64,000 bases of DNA, from assembly GCA_963422465.1 (NCBI GenBank), contig OY730170.1:3448379-3512378 (forward strand). Direction: 5' to 3'. Positions 23,394 through 33,545 of this stretch are shown here, piece by piece. This DNA is from Lichina pygmaea (lineage: Eukaryota > Ascomycota > Lichinomycetes > Lichinales > Lichinaceae). The translations under genes and the position numbers were made by a program. Under the pieces are notes generated by a model. That model saw nothing but the letters and a program-made list of their open reading frames with translations. It was not told the origin of the DNA and ran no database searches. Each line of letters starts with the position of its first letter. Within the stretch, counting starts at the first letter, position 1.

Positions 23394-24028
23394 TATTTTA
23401 TTATTTTTATTTTTATTTTTATTTTATTCTTACACTGATTTAGCTGTAGAGCCATGCAGAACTTCTAGGTACATGTTTGTTTCTCCAGAAAACCTTTGGA
23501 GGAATAAAAACTGGAGCTTGGGAGAGACTAGGGAAAATCTTGTGGAATATGCAGTAGCTAAGGAAATTTGTACATGTAGCTATTTGTTAAAACAAACAGT
23601 TGACTTGGTAGAGCTTAGAAAGAGAGTTGGTGGGCTAGGTTGAACTGGTCAAGTCTTTTCAAAGACATAAACCAGAAAAGAAGTTTAGGAAGTAGCTTGG
23701 AGGAGAATAAGATAGATGGGAAATCTTGTAGAGGGAATTGGACTTGTTGTCTTTGGTTTGAAAATTTGTTACAGAAAAAAGTGATGTGTTGGGCTGTTTC
23801 TTCTCCAAAACCACATGTGCATAGAGGGGTGTTAAAGTCTGGAACATTTGCTCTGAAAAGAAAACTGGCCAGTCCTATTCTTGCTGACAGAATTTGAAGA
23901 AATAGACTAGACTCAGCTTTTCTCAAATCTTTGAAGATATTGAGGTTTTTCTTCTGTGGCCTTCTGGTGAACATGTCCCAAATAGCAGAACAATTTCCTC
24001 TGCTTACCTGCCATCTGGCTTCCCATTC
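23394..24028 (-). pseudogene. LINE2 segment: ORF2 C-terminus, 3' UTR and tail
   Basis: Minus-strand coding 23974-23615 ends the ORF2 product, with LQILSARIGLASFLFRAN, the C-terminal knuckle CTCGFGEETAQHITFFC and WFMSLKRLDQFNLAHQLSF. The 3' UTR shares CTGCATGGCT with LINE1. The tail is an (A4-5 T) run at 23395-23433. The boundary at 24028 is the cattc duplication of G3. Confidence 0.88.
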
Positions 24029-24290
24029 TGTTGCGGTCTGTACCGTACTGTCCTATCCGAGTATAGGATTAGGGCGAGAGGTGGAAGGCGGGTTGGTTCT
24101 CGCAGGAGAGGAGTGTCAAGGAGTGCGAAGGGGTTTGGTGGAACGTGGTGGTGGTGACACCTGATCAACGGCTTCGTACAAAAGGATTTTATTGAAGTAG
24201 ATCTAGTTGTCTGGATCACAACATGAGTTGAAGAGAATTGTTCCATAGGGGAACTATCACCAGACTATATAGTGCTCAGTTCGTGAGCAC

Positions 24291-24599
24291 AGTGAGCTCT
24301 GCTCACTTTGCTCACGGTTCATGCACGCTGCGGTGAGCTGGGTGAGCTCTGCTCACTTTGCTCACTTGTTCATGCACGCTGCGGTGAGCTGGGTGAGCTC
24401 TGCTCACTTTGCTCACTTGTTCATGCACGCTGCGGTGAGCTGGGTGAGCTCTGCTCACTTTGCTCACTTTTCATGCACGCTGCGGCAAGCTGGGTGAGCT
24501 CTGCTCACTTTGCTCACTTTTCATGCACACTGCGGCGAGCTGGGTGAGCTCTGCTCACTTTGCTCACTTGTTCGTGCATATGCATGCTGCGGCAAGCAC
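24291..24599. repeat. G3 LTR minisatellite, 6 units of about 51 bp
   Basis: Each unit begins GTGAGCTCTGCTCAC, a 6-bp inverted repeat with a 3-base loop, and continues through TTTGCTCAC, TTCATGCACGCTGCGG and AGCTGG. The matching array in the other LTR (30331-30482) has three units. Confidence 0.92.
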
Positions 24600-24690
24600 T
24601 CCCTGGTTTGTCTTGCCGGTCATGTGACTGGTTCCCGTGCCACACTGTCTGGTACTTCCGTCCAGTATCCTGTCTGCTGCTTTCTGTGAG

Positions 24691-24700
24691 TATATAAATA
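24691..24700 (+). promoter_or_regulatory. Antisense TATA box in the G3 3' LTR
   Basis: TATATAAATA on the plus strand, 24 bp before the LTR end and about 140 bp before the antisense accessory frame. The same site in the other LTR reads TATATAAA at 30575-30582. It points toward the antisense ORF, opposite to the element's own transcription. Confidence 0.6.
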
Positions 24701-24839
24701 CTGTGTTCCTCCTGGGTCGTAACACTATCCTCCTCTCCATCTTTCATCATCTTGATGAAATCTGGTCATGCCTCCAAAGTCACATGCGACTGTTAGCTGA
24801 ACTCAGCTTGCTGCTCAAATCCGCAATCAGGGTTTTGTT

Positions 24840-25172
24840 TTGCGTACGCCCTGCGACTTTTGTGTTCTCCGTGGTCATCCGTGCTTCCAGATGCCAGGAG
24901 AAGACGATAAGTTGAAATATGCTGCGTGCACTCGGCGTGGAAGGTCTTATATCTCTGTGTCCTGGGAATCTCTGAACATGTCCCAGGACAACCTCCGTGA
25001 GGATGTGGCCACTGACAAGGCAACGCGCGACGCACTCTTTGAACAACTTGCCACGGTGCAGGCTTGTCTGTCTCAGAAGCGAAAGGTGTTGGAGGGCACT
25101 GAGGTCTGTGCGAAGCAGAAGCTTCAGTGCTTGGTGAAAGAGATGGAGTCAGATGGCGAGGATTTGACTTGA
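24840..25172 (+). CDS. G3 antisense accessory ORF (Zn-cluster-like plus coiled coil), fossil
   Basis: Lies between the 3' LTR and the chromodomain end of pol but on the opposite strand. The frame encodes about 110 residues: TPCDFCVLRGHPC gives C-x2-C-x6-C, followed by a basic CTRRGR block and a charged, probably coiled-coil stretch (LFEQLATVQACLSQKRKVLE). The arrangement parallels the better kept G1 frame (45686-46258), and the second cysteine trio is only partly preserved. The start is not certain. I know no named domain for it. It is probably non-functional in this copy. Confidence 0.55.
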   Translation: MRTPCDFCVLRGHPCFQMPGEDDKLKYAACTRRGRSYISVSWESLNMSQDNLREDVATDKATRDALFEQLATVQACLSQKRKVLEGTEVCAKQKLQCLVKEMESDGEDLT

Positions 25173-25233
25173 TCAGTCATTGACATGTCCCTCTTGCAGG
25201 CCAAGCTGTTCAGTCCTACTCCTGCTGAAACTG

Positions 25234-28200
25234 TCACAGAAGAAGCTGGCAGTTCGTGAGGTTCTTGAGTGGTTCCCAGGTATTTTCCGAGTCTGGGTAT
25301 CCTTTCCACTTGACAAGGTATTGCTGACTTTTTCTAGCCAGGATCTGTTCAACTTCAAACTCTTGTTCTTCTTCAGGTTGATAATGGAATGTTTCCTGCA
25401 AGGGTATGCTCTGGTCGGCTGGTTCAATCATCAATATATGAAAGTTTGGATAGACTCTGGCATCCCTTGGTAGTTGTATCTTGATGTTGACTGGTTCTGT
25501 TTTTTCTTCGACTGAAAATAGTCCAACCTTGATGTTGTCAAGTTTCTTTGTCTTTGGTTTCTTTGTTTTCCAATTTCTTGTGAGGAGGTAGACTTTATCC
25601 TCTTTCTTTAGCTGAGGTGCCATTTTCGATTTCTTGTCCATTTGACGTTGCATTCTTTCTGAGGTCTCTTGAAGGTAGTGCCTCATCATTGTGTGTGTTT
25701 GTCGTAGGAGCTTGTCATGTTGGAGTGCTTTCTCTATGTTTGGTGAAGCTCTGCTTGGCATCCCGATGTTCGCATGTTGTCCAAAATTGGCAAAAAATGG
25801 TGATTCCTTTGTTGAGTCTGATCTGTGCTGGTTGATTGCCAGCTGTGCCACCGGTAATAACTGTACCTAATTGCTGTGGGTCTGGTTGATGTAATACTGT
25901 AAGTAAGTCTCCAGGACTTGGTTTGCTCGCTCTGTCTGGCTGTCAGTTCATGGGTGATAGGCTGTAGACATTTTGGGTTTTGTTCCTATGGCTGCACTGA
26001 TTGTCTTCCAGTAGTTGGATGTGAAGAGTTTGTCTCTGTCTGTAATGATCGTGATTGGAACTCTGTGGTCTCTGACCAATCTGTCCAGTAAAAAGTGTCC
26101 CAACTGTTCTGCTGTGTGGGTCTCCTTGAATGGTACTACTATTAGATATTTTGTGAATCTGTCCACTATCACCATAATCAAGTCGTAGGTGATTCCTGTG
26201 ACTGGGTCTTTGGACTTGGGTAGCTTTGTGATGAAGTCTATTGACATGTCTTCCCACAGGCCTCTCAGTATCATGTTCAGATGTCCTTCTCTGTATGGCT
26301 TATGTCTTCCATGTTTGTTTTTCTGGTATAGTAGACACTTGCTGATGTAGTTTGTGACATGTTGTCAGAGGTTAATGATATTGTTCTCTGCCTGTTGGAT
26401 AAGGTCTGTGGTCTTGGAGATTCCTGGGTGACCATGTGCTAGATTATCGTGGTAGTTCCTTATTAGTTCTTCAGTGTCTTCTGCTGTGAGCTTGTTGATC
26501 TGTGGTTGAGGCATCAGGTTTCCTTGCTGGTCCTGCTGTAAGATTGTTCCTTGGTGTTCATCATCTTCCATGTGGTCTTTTTGTCAGCTTAGTGCGTCTG
26601 CTCTCCTATTGTCTTGTCCAGGGGTGTACAAGATCTTGAACTTGTATTGCCCTAGGAGTTCAGCCCATCTGACTTGCTATCTGTTCAGCTTCTTAGTTGT
26701 TGTGAACATTGTCAGATTTTTCTGGTCTGTGAGAACAGTGAGTTTGGAGCTGCTTTCCACGTACACTCTCCAGTGTTCGAGTGCGTTGACAACTGCCAGT
26801 AGCTCTTTGTTGTGGATATCATAGTTTTGTTCTGCTTGTGTTATTTTTCGTGAGTAGTAGGCAACTGGGTGCCACTTGCTGTCTGCCTGTTGGCATAGAC
26901 ATGCTCCCACTGCCTGATCTGAAGTGTCTGTCTTGATTTGTGTCAGTTGGCCTGTCTTGAAGTTGAGGAGAACTTGTTCCTTGGCACAAGTGTCCTTGAG
27001 CTGTTGGAATGCTTTTTGTTATCTCTCCATCCACCAGTACTCCACGTCCTTCTTTGTGAGTTCTGTCAGTGGTGTTGCTATCTGTGAGTAGTTCTTAATA
27101 AACTGTCAGTTGAAGTTGGCAAATCCTAGGAAGGCTTGTACTTCCTTAACTGATGTCAGTGTTGGCTATTGCTGAATCACTTTGATTTTCTCAGGGTCAA
27201 TCTTGATCCCTTCAATCCCTATGATATATCTGAGGAATTCAACTTCCAGTTTGTTGAACTTGCATTTCTTTGGGTTGAGCTTGAGCCCTGCCTCTTGTAG
27301 GCATCGTAGAACATCCTTCACATGTTTGGTATGTTCCTGTTGCGTGTTCGAGTAGACAAGAATGTTGTCCAGGTAGGTGATAGCTGTTTGGTCCAGGTGT
27401 GCTCTGATGACATTATTGATCAATGCTTGACATGTTGCTGGTGTGTTCGTGAGTCCGAATAGCATAACCAGATACTTGTAGTGTCTGTATCAGGTTCTGA
27501 AGGCTGTCTTCCATTCTTCTCCTTTTTTCATGCGTATCAGATTGTATGCTCCTTTCAAGTCCAGCTTGGTAAAGATTATAGCTTGGCTGATCCTGTCTCA
27601 CAATTTGTTTGTATTTGGCAACAGATATCAGTTCTTGATGGTAATGTTGTTGAGTTTCCTGTAATCCACATAAAGTCGAAGACTTCTGTCTTTCTTTAGT
27701 GCAAATAGTATCGGGTATCCTGCTGGCGATTGAGATTCTCAAATGAAACTCTTTTTCAGGTTTTCCTCCAGGTACTCGCGAAGTACTTGGAGCTCTTTCT
27801 CTGATAACTGGTAAATTGGTCCAAATCCTGGCTCCATCCCTGGTTGCAACTTGATCTCATGATCCCAAGGTTGGTGCTTAGGCAACACTGCTGTTGTTGT
27901 CTCTTCCTGAAAGAGGTTATCATACCCAGGTTAGTACTCTTCAGGGATCTCCAGAGGGTTAACAACTTCCTCTCTCTTTATCTCTGACTGTTTGGCCACC
28001 TGGTTCTGGGGTGTGCCTGTCAAGGCAGACCTCTTCTCTTGAGAGTTGTCCTTTCTGTCAGTGAGGTTCCACTGAGGACTTCTTCCCTTATCTGTCCACG
28101 CCTTCTACAGCTGGTAACAGGTCCAAGCTGTGTTGTTAGTGCAGTTCCTAAATGTGAGTACTCCTGTCCTCCAGTTAACAACTGGGTTGTGCTTCTTTAG

Positions 28201-29567
28201 CCAAGGCATCCCCAAATAGATATCCTGAGTGGCCAACTTGACAATATCAAGGTGGATCCTTTCAGTATAGTGTCCGGTAACTATTTCTATTAGCTGTGTC
28301 TCATGGCAGACTAGCTCTGTCTGTCTATTTGCCATCGTGAGCTGATAGGGCTGCTGCTTGTGTCTTCTTCCAGTGCCGAGAGTGTTGTAAAGTTGTCTTG
28401 AGATGTAGTTCCCGCTGGCTCCAGAGTCAACAAGTGTGTATGTCTGTACTGGCGTGTTGGCGTGTAGTGACACAGGCAATCGCAGGTGCTTTGTGTTGCT
28501 AGGGGTCATGTTGTTGAGCTCCTGATGTCACCCCTTGACAAGGGAGTTCAGTCTTTTCCTGATTGAAGTGTCTTTCCACTGACTGGGTAATGGGTCCAGC
28601 CATTCCCATCAGTTCTGAGGAATCTGTTCATGAATTTGTCTTGCTGATACTTGCCACATCCAGACTTGAGGCAGTACTGCTAATTGTTGACGTAGCAGTT
28701 GTGGTTGTTGCCTTGCTGTAGGAACATGAGGTGTTTGTGCCAATCATGTGTGTGCCCAGGGAATGCGGTGTGTTAGTGTTTGTCCCAAAGATGGATCTCA
28801 CACACATCCTTCTCGCAATTGACCCAATGCTTGTGGCAGGTGGTGTGGTAGGGTGAATGTCCTCTGTACCTTTGTAGTTGTTCATGGTAGGTGCAGTAGT
28901 GCTTTGTGCAAAACCTCCACTGTAGTTCGCTGTGCTGTAGATTTTGTGGGTCCATGCTGTAAGCATAGCTTCCTCGTAGTATTTCTTCTTTGATAGACGT
29001 GGGTTTGTCTCAGTCCCTATCAGAGGTGGTTAAGGGCTTCTGTCCCTTGTCCTGACCTGTCTGTTCTGGTAGGTTCTTACCTCCTGATGTTGCTAGTTGG
29101 TGGGCTGCTTCCAATGTCTGATTGTAGTTGTCCTATTGTTTGAGGGATAGCTGAGCCTCTTCTGGTGGGTCCTCTGGCTTGATGACATTCCAGTCTCTGT
29201 TGAGTGTATTAAGTTGCTGTCGGTGTACCTTGTTCTTTGAACAACAGTCTTTCACCATGTGACCTAGCTTACCACAGGCATAGCACTTCAGTGCTTTCCT
29301 CTTTTTGTTGCTCCTTCCCTTCGTGAACCTTCTCTTGTGGTGGACTGCATCCAGTTCCATGGGTGCATAGCTATATGGGTCATGTGGTGGTGCTTTGTTA
29401 GGCAGCTTGTAGTGGTTGCTCACATGCCATGCGGGGTGGCTGTATCCTCTGTCGTGGTGTTTCTCTATTGCTTGCTTGAATAGTTTGTTATCAATGTTGA
29501 TTGCTTGTGCGATGAGTTTGTCCAGTGTGTTGACCACTTGTCTGTCAAAGGTGATTTCATCCTTCAT
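25234..29567 (-). pseudogene. G3 gag-pol region
   Basis: Minus-strand remnants of gag (from about 29567, knuckle CYACGKLGHMVKDC), retropepsin (VDSGASGNYISRQL), reverse transcriptase (TYLDNILVYS in the YxDD position), RNase H (DQKNLTMF), integrase (MSIDFITKLPKSKDP) and chromodomain. Fossil with many interruptions. The upstream gag start region extends to about 30047. Confidence 0.85.
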
Positions 29568-30065
29568 GTTTTCCTTGAGTCCACATCAGTACATGACCAT
29601 CAGGGCATCATTGTCCCAGTCAGTCAGTACTGAGTATTGCTTGAACTGCGTGGTGTACTCTGCGGCTGAGTGTTGTTGTTTGATGTGCTGGATCATTTGT
29701 ATAGCCACTTTGTCTTTGTTAGATAGTCCAAGGATTCTTTTGATCTTGTCCTTGAATCACATCTATTTTGTTATCCATTCTGTTGTACTGTCATGGTCTC
29801 TGTTTCCTGAGAGATGTTTGTTGACGTAGGGCTTGATCCATCAATAAGCATTGCCTCTCATGTAAGTGGTTGCAAAGAGAGGCCACTTTTCCTTAGGCAG
29901 CTTCGTCTCTGGTTGGAATTGAAAGTAGACTTGGAGTTGCATGAGCCAGTTGTTGACCTTGTTTCTTTCACTGTAGAACAGGTCTGGCTTGGCGACACTA
30001 ATCTTTCCATCTGGGAAGTTGGGGTTGGTTACTCCTGAGGTACTCATCTTTGAGGGTCTTCAAAG

Positions 30066-30609
30066 TGTTGCAGTCTGTACTGTACTGTCCTATCTGAGTA
30101 TAGGATTAGGGTGAGAGGTGGAAGGCAGGTTGGTTCTTGTAGGAGAGGAGTGTCAAGGAGCATGAAGGGGTTTGGTGGAACATGGTGGTGGTGACACCTG
30201 ATCAATGGCTTCGTACAAAAGAATTGTATTGAAGTAGATCTAGTTGTCTGGATCACAACATGAGTTGAAGACAATCATTCCATAGAGGAACTATCACCAG
30301 ACTATATAGTGCTCAGTTCATGAGCACAGTGAGCTCTGCTCACTTTGCTCACTTTTCATGCACGCTGTGGCAAGCTGGGTGAGCTCTGCTCACTTTACGC
30401 ACTTTTCATGCACACTGCGGCAAGCTGGGTGAGCTCTGCTCACTTTGCTCACTTGTTCGTGCATATGCATGCTGCGGCAAGCACCCCTTGGTTTGTCTTG
30501 CCAGTCACGTGACTGGTTCCCGTGCCACGCTGTCTGGTACTTCTGTCCAGTATCCTGTCTGCTGCTTTCTGTGAGTATATAAAGACTGTGTTCCTCCTGG
30601 GTTGTAACA
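30066..30609 (-). repeat. G3 5' LTR (544 bp)
   Basis: Partner of 24029-24724, with three array units (30331-30482). Sense TATA CTATATAG is at 30300-30307 and the oppositely facing TATATAAA at 30575-30582. The duplication cattc follows at 30610-30614. Confidence 0.92.
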
Positions 30610-30614
30610 CATTC

Positions 30615-32367
30615 TTTGTGGAAAACCTCCTGTAGACTTTTCTTTGAGAAGTCTTGGTTAATAGTTAGTTGTTCCAGCCAGACTGTTCTCCAGTTTAGAG
30701 AAATAGTTGTCAGAGACTTTGGTGTAGTTCTGAGAGAAGAAACATAGAGAGAAATTTGACTGTGTAGTTTGTGGAGAAGTGTAGAAGGAGAGTTGGGTAG
30801 TGTGTTTGAATAGAAAGATGAAAGAAAACATGCTGTTCTCAGCTTGAAGTATAAGTCTAGAGAGGGTAGAAATAGTTCTGATTCAAGTAGGAAAATAGGA
30901 GTGGCTTTAAAGACACCTCCTATAGTTCTTAAACATTTATTTTGGAAAGTAGATAATGAAATAATATTAGAGAGTTTCTTTTGGGGATTGAACCAGACTC
31001 CTACTGCATAACTAAGAAGAGATCTTAGTATAGCAGTGTAGACATGACGTGCTGTTAGGACTGGTAGTCCCCAAGTAGAGTAGGTTGTTCTGGATAAAGC
31101 TGAGAAATATTTGGAGACTTTCTGTAACATGATTTTTTAGTGTTTTTTCCAGACAAGTTTTGAGTCAAAGTAAAGTCCCAAGATGTGCACTTCTTCTTTT
31201 GGTTGAAGTACCACTTCTCCAAGTCTTAGACTGAGCTGAAGATTGTGTCTTCTTCTTCTAGAAAAATGGAGAAGTTCATACTTTTCAGGTGTAAACTTCA
31301 TACTATGTTTTCTTGCCCAGTCCTGACATTTGGAATGTGTAGACTTCAACTTGAGAAGGTTGCTTTTCAAGGAGGAGGAGAATGCAAGAAGATTAGTGTC
31401 ATCTGCAAAACCAAGTGCTGAAACTCCTTTCTCAGGGGTGTGTACAGTATTGTGCAGTTCTGAGATATAGAAAAGAAATAGAATAGGAGAGAAAGGTGAT
31501 CCTTGAGGGACTCCACAGTATATAGGGAACTGGGGGGATTCTGAGTCATCAAACACCAGAGAGGTAGTACGTGAAGTAGTGAAGGAAAAGATCCAGGATA
31601 CAAACCACTTAGGAATCATTCTCTTAATCAGGATCTTTCTGAGAACTTCTGGCAAGACTCTGTCATAGGCTCCAGAGATGTCTAGAGAGAGAAGACTAGC
31701 AACCATTCCTTCTTTCCAGATCTTTTCTACCTGGGAGGTCAGAAGAAAAAGTGCTGATTCTGTTGATCTTCCTTTTCTGAATCCCATCTGGATTTCTGGC
31801 AAGAGATTTTCTTTCTCAGCTAGTTCACTTAGTCTTGCAGCTGCAATAGCTTCCATTAGCTTCCCAATTGTATTCAGGAGAGCTATAGGGCGCCATGCTT
31901 TTGCTTGACAGTAGGATCCCTTGCCAGGTTTCCTTAGGCAGATTGTCTTGACTGACTTGTACCTGTCTGGAAAGTATTCCAGTCTCCAGCAAGTCTCCAA
32001 AACCTTAGCAATTCTTTTGTTGAAAGAGTCTCCCAGTGCTCTTAGGAATCCATTTGGTAGAGTATCTTGGCCTGGTGCTGAGAGAGGTTTTTTCTTCTTT
32101 AGAACCTCTTGTACTTCTTCCTTGGAGACTTCTTGGGATAGTTGCTATTCCTGGGTTTCTTCTGGCAGGTCCTGTTCCTCTGGCTCTGGCTGTAGGGGAA
32201 GAGGGAAGAATTGAGTCCTGAAAGCTTCTGTTTTCTCTTCAAAAGACTTTGCCAGCTGTCCTTGTTGTCCTATAAGTTCTGGGACTATTGGTAGGTCAGG
32301 AACTTTGCCGGCTTTTTCTTTTCCCCATTTGGCAATTCTCCAGTAGTCCTGGGTTTCTGCTAGCTGG
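30615..32367 (-). pseudogene. LINE2 segment: ORF2 reverse transcriptase
   Basis: Minus-strand coding 32000-31137 and 31130-30615 shows the LINE reverse transcriptase blocks: PIALLNTIGKLMEAIAAARL, QMGFRKGRSTESALFLL, LSLDISGAYDRV, CGVPQGSPFSPILFLFYIS and LGFADDTNLLAF (FADD instead of YADD, as in LINE1). Stops interrupt it, for example a TAA near 31137 where LINE1 has Gln. The ends are the G3 and G2 insertion sites. Confidence 0.9.
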
Positions 32368-32686
32368 TGTCACAGTTCTGGCCCAGTTGCATATCTGGCA
32401 CAAGCCACACACCTTGCCGGGAAGTCCCATCTGCACTGTTTGCCTGTATGCTCCGCTGTTGCCGGGAAGTCCCATCTGCACTGTTTGCCTGTTTGCTCCG
32501 CCATTGCCTGATCCCCTGCCTATAAGAACTTCTCCTGCTCCCCCAGCTTCTTCTCTTCTTCTTTTCTCTTTTCTTTCCTTGTCTTTCGTCTTGTACATCA
32601 ATCCAAGTCTCAAGTCTCAAGCCAAGTCAGGTCAAGGTTACTGAATCAGTTAGGCTTGAGTTCTGCTCTGCTATTGCCTTGTCACA
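32368..32686 (+). repeat. G2 5' LTR (319 bp)
   Basis: TGTCACAG to CGTCACA-type ends. Two 45-bp tandem units at 32416-32505 (each beginning GCCGGGAAGTCCCATCTGCA) precede CCTATAAGAAC at 32518-32528, the likely TATA region. Same length as the 3' LTR. Confidence 0.92.
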
Positions 32687-32744
32687 CTACGAAAGACCTA
32701 CCCAACCATAACACACTTCACCAAGCCACGTTCACGTCCTTGTC

Positions 32745-33545
32745 ATGTCTCAACAACCAGACCAAGCCATGCCAGTTGCTGGAAATGACAAGTTCCTTTG
32801 CAACATGTTTGCAGAGTTCATGCGAATTCAAGCTACTAACACTACTCCCAAGTCCAAGTCTGAACACACTGCTGACCCAGAGATCTTCAGTGGTGATGGC
32901 GGAAACACAGAAATCACGCATGAGAAGCTTGAGAGCTTCATTATGTCACTGTCACTCAAGATGACACTCAACACTGACTGGTACCCCACAGAAACATCAT
33001 GGATTGTGTACGTCTTTTCACGCACGACTGGCACTGCGCAGTCCTACATCTCAGCTAAGATCACAGCTGGCCAGTACATTGACTGGCATGACATCATCCA
33101 AGATCTCCGGAACACCTTCTCCGACCCAGACCCAGAGTTCCTAGCTCAGAGAAAGCTCATCACCTTGCGTCAGGCCAACCATTCCTTTGCTGAGTTCTTC
33201 ACAGAGTTCAATCAGTATACTCCACGCACAGGCTTCAACAACAAGGCCTTGAAGTGCCATCTTCGATGCACTGTCTCTGAAGAGCTTGCCAAGCAGCTTG
33301 TTAGCATCAACCTCAAGGACATCAGCTATCAGAAGCTTGTTGAGGAATGCCAGCTGCAGGACAACCAGTTGCGTGCCACTTCTGCCAACTCTCACTGTCC
33401 ACGTCAAGCACCTCCCACCCAAGCCTCAGTTCCACAGTCAGAAGCTTCAGTTCTGTGTCCAGAGTTCATCAAGCCAGTCTTCACGCCACAGCCACCAAGT
33501 CCTACCATAGATCTCAGCCACTCTAAGCTGACACCAGAAGAGTGA
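32745..33545 (+). pseudogene. G2 gag remnant
   Basis: A 266-codon frame resembling Ty3/gypsy capsid: AQSYISAKITAGQYIDWHD, FSDPDPEFLAQRKLITLRQ and FAEFFTEFNQYTPRTGF. It starts 58 bp after the LTR. Treated as a fossil with the rest of G2. Confidence 0.8.

Larger units (their letters stand above)
24029..24724 (-). repeat. G3 3' LTR (696 bp)
   Basis: TG...CA ends (TGTTGCGG to GTAACA on plus). Six tandem units of about 51 bp occupy 24291-24599. A sense TATA (CTATATAG, 24265-24272) lies on one side of the array and an antisense TATA (TATATAAATA, 24691-24700) on the other. It is 152 bp longer than the partner LTR, three units' worth. Confidence 0.93.
24029..30609 (-). mobile_element. G3: Ty3/gypsy LTR retrotransposon (chromovirus type), 6581 bp
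   Basis: A fossil complete from LTR to LTR, flanked by the 5-bp duplication cattc (24024-24028 and 30610-30614), inserted in LINE2 ORF2. On the minus strand, in order: 5' LTR 30066-30609; gag from about 30047 to 28600 with a CYACGKLGHMVKDC knuckle; protease near 28400 (DSGAS); reverse transcriptase and RNase H about 27900-26600; integrase about 26550-25900; chromodomain near 25300 ([18 protein letters not shown]). It ends with the 3' LTR 24029-24724. An accessory frame lies on the opposite strand at 24840-25172. It is heavily broken (well over ten interruptions) and CpG-depleted. The gag start lies only about 19 bp from the LTR. Confidence 0.92.

Noticed and set aside
24308-24547. Repeat-encoded frame with units HARCGELGELCSLCSL
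   Set aside because: Produced by the LTR tandem array; unit length happens to be near a multiple of three.
32296-32613. Basic lysine-rich minus-strand frames inside the G2 LTRs (also 37172-37708)
   Set aside because: They cover LTR sequence and a purine-rich stretch, differ only by LTR divergence and have no supporting domain.
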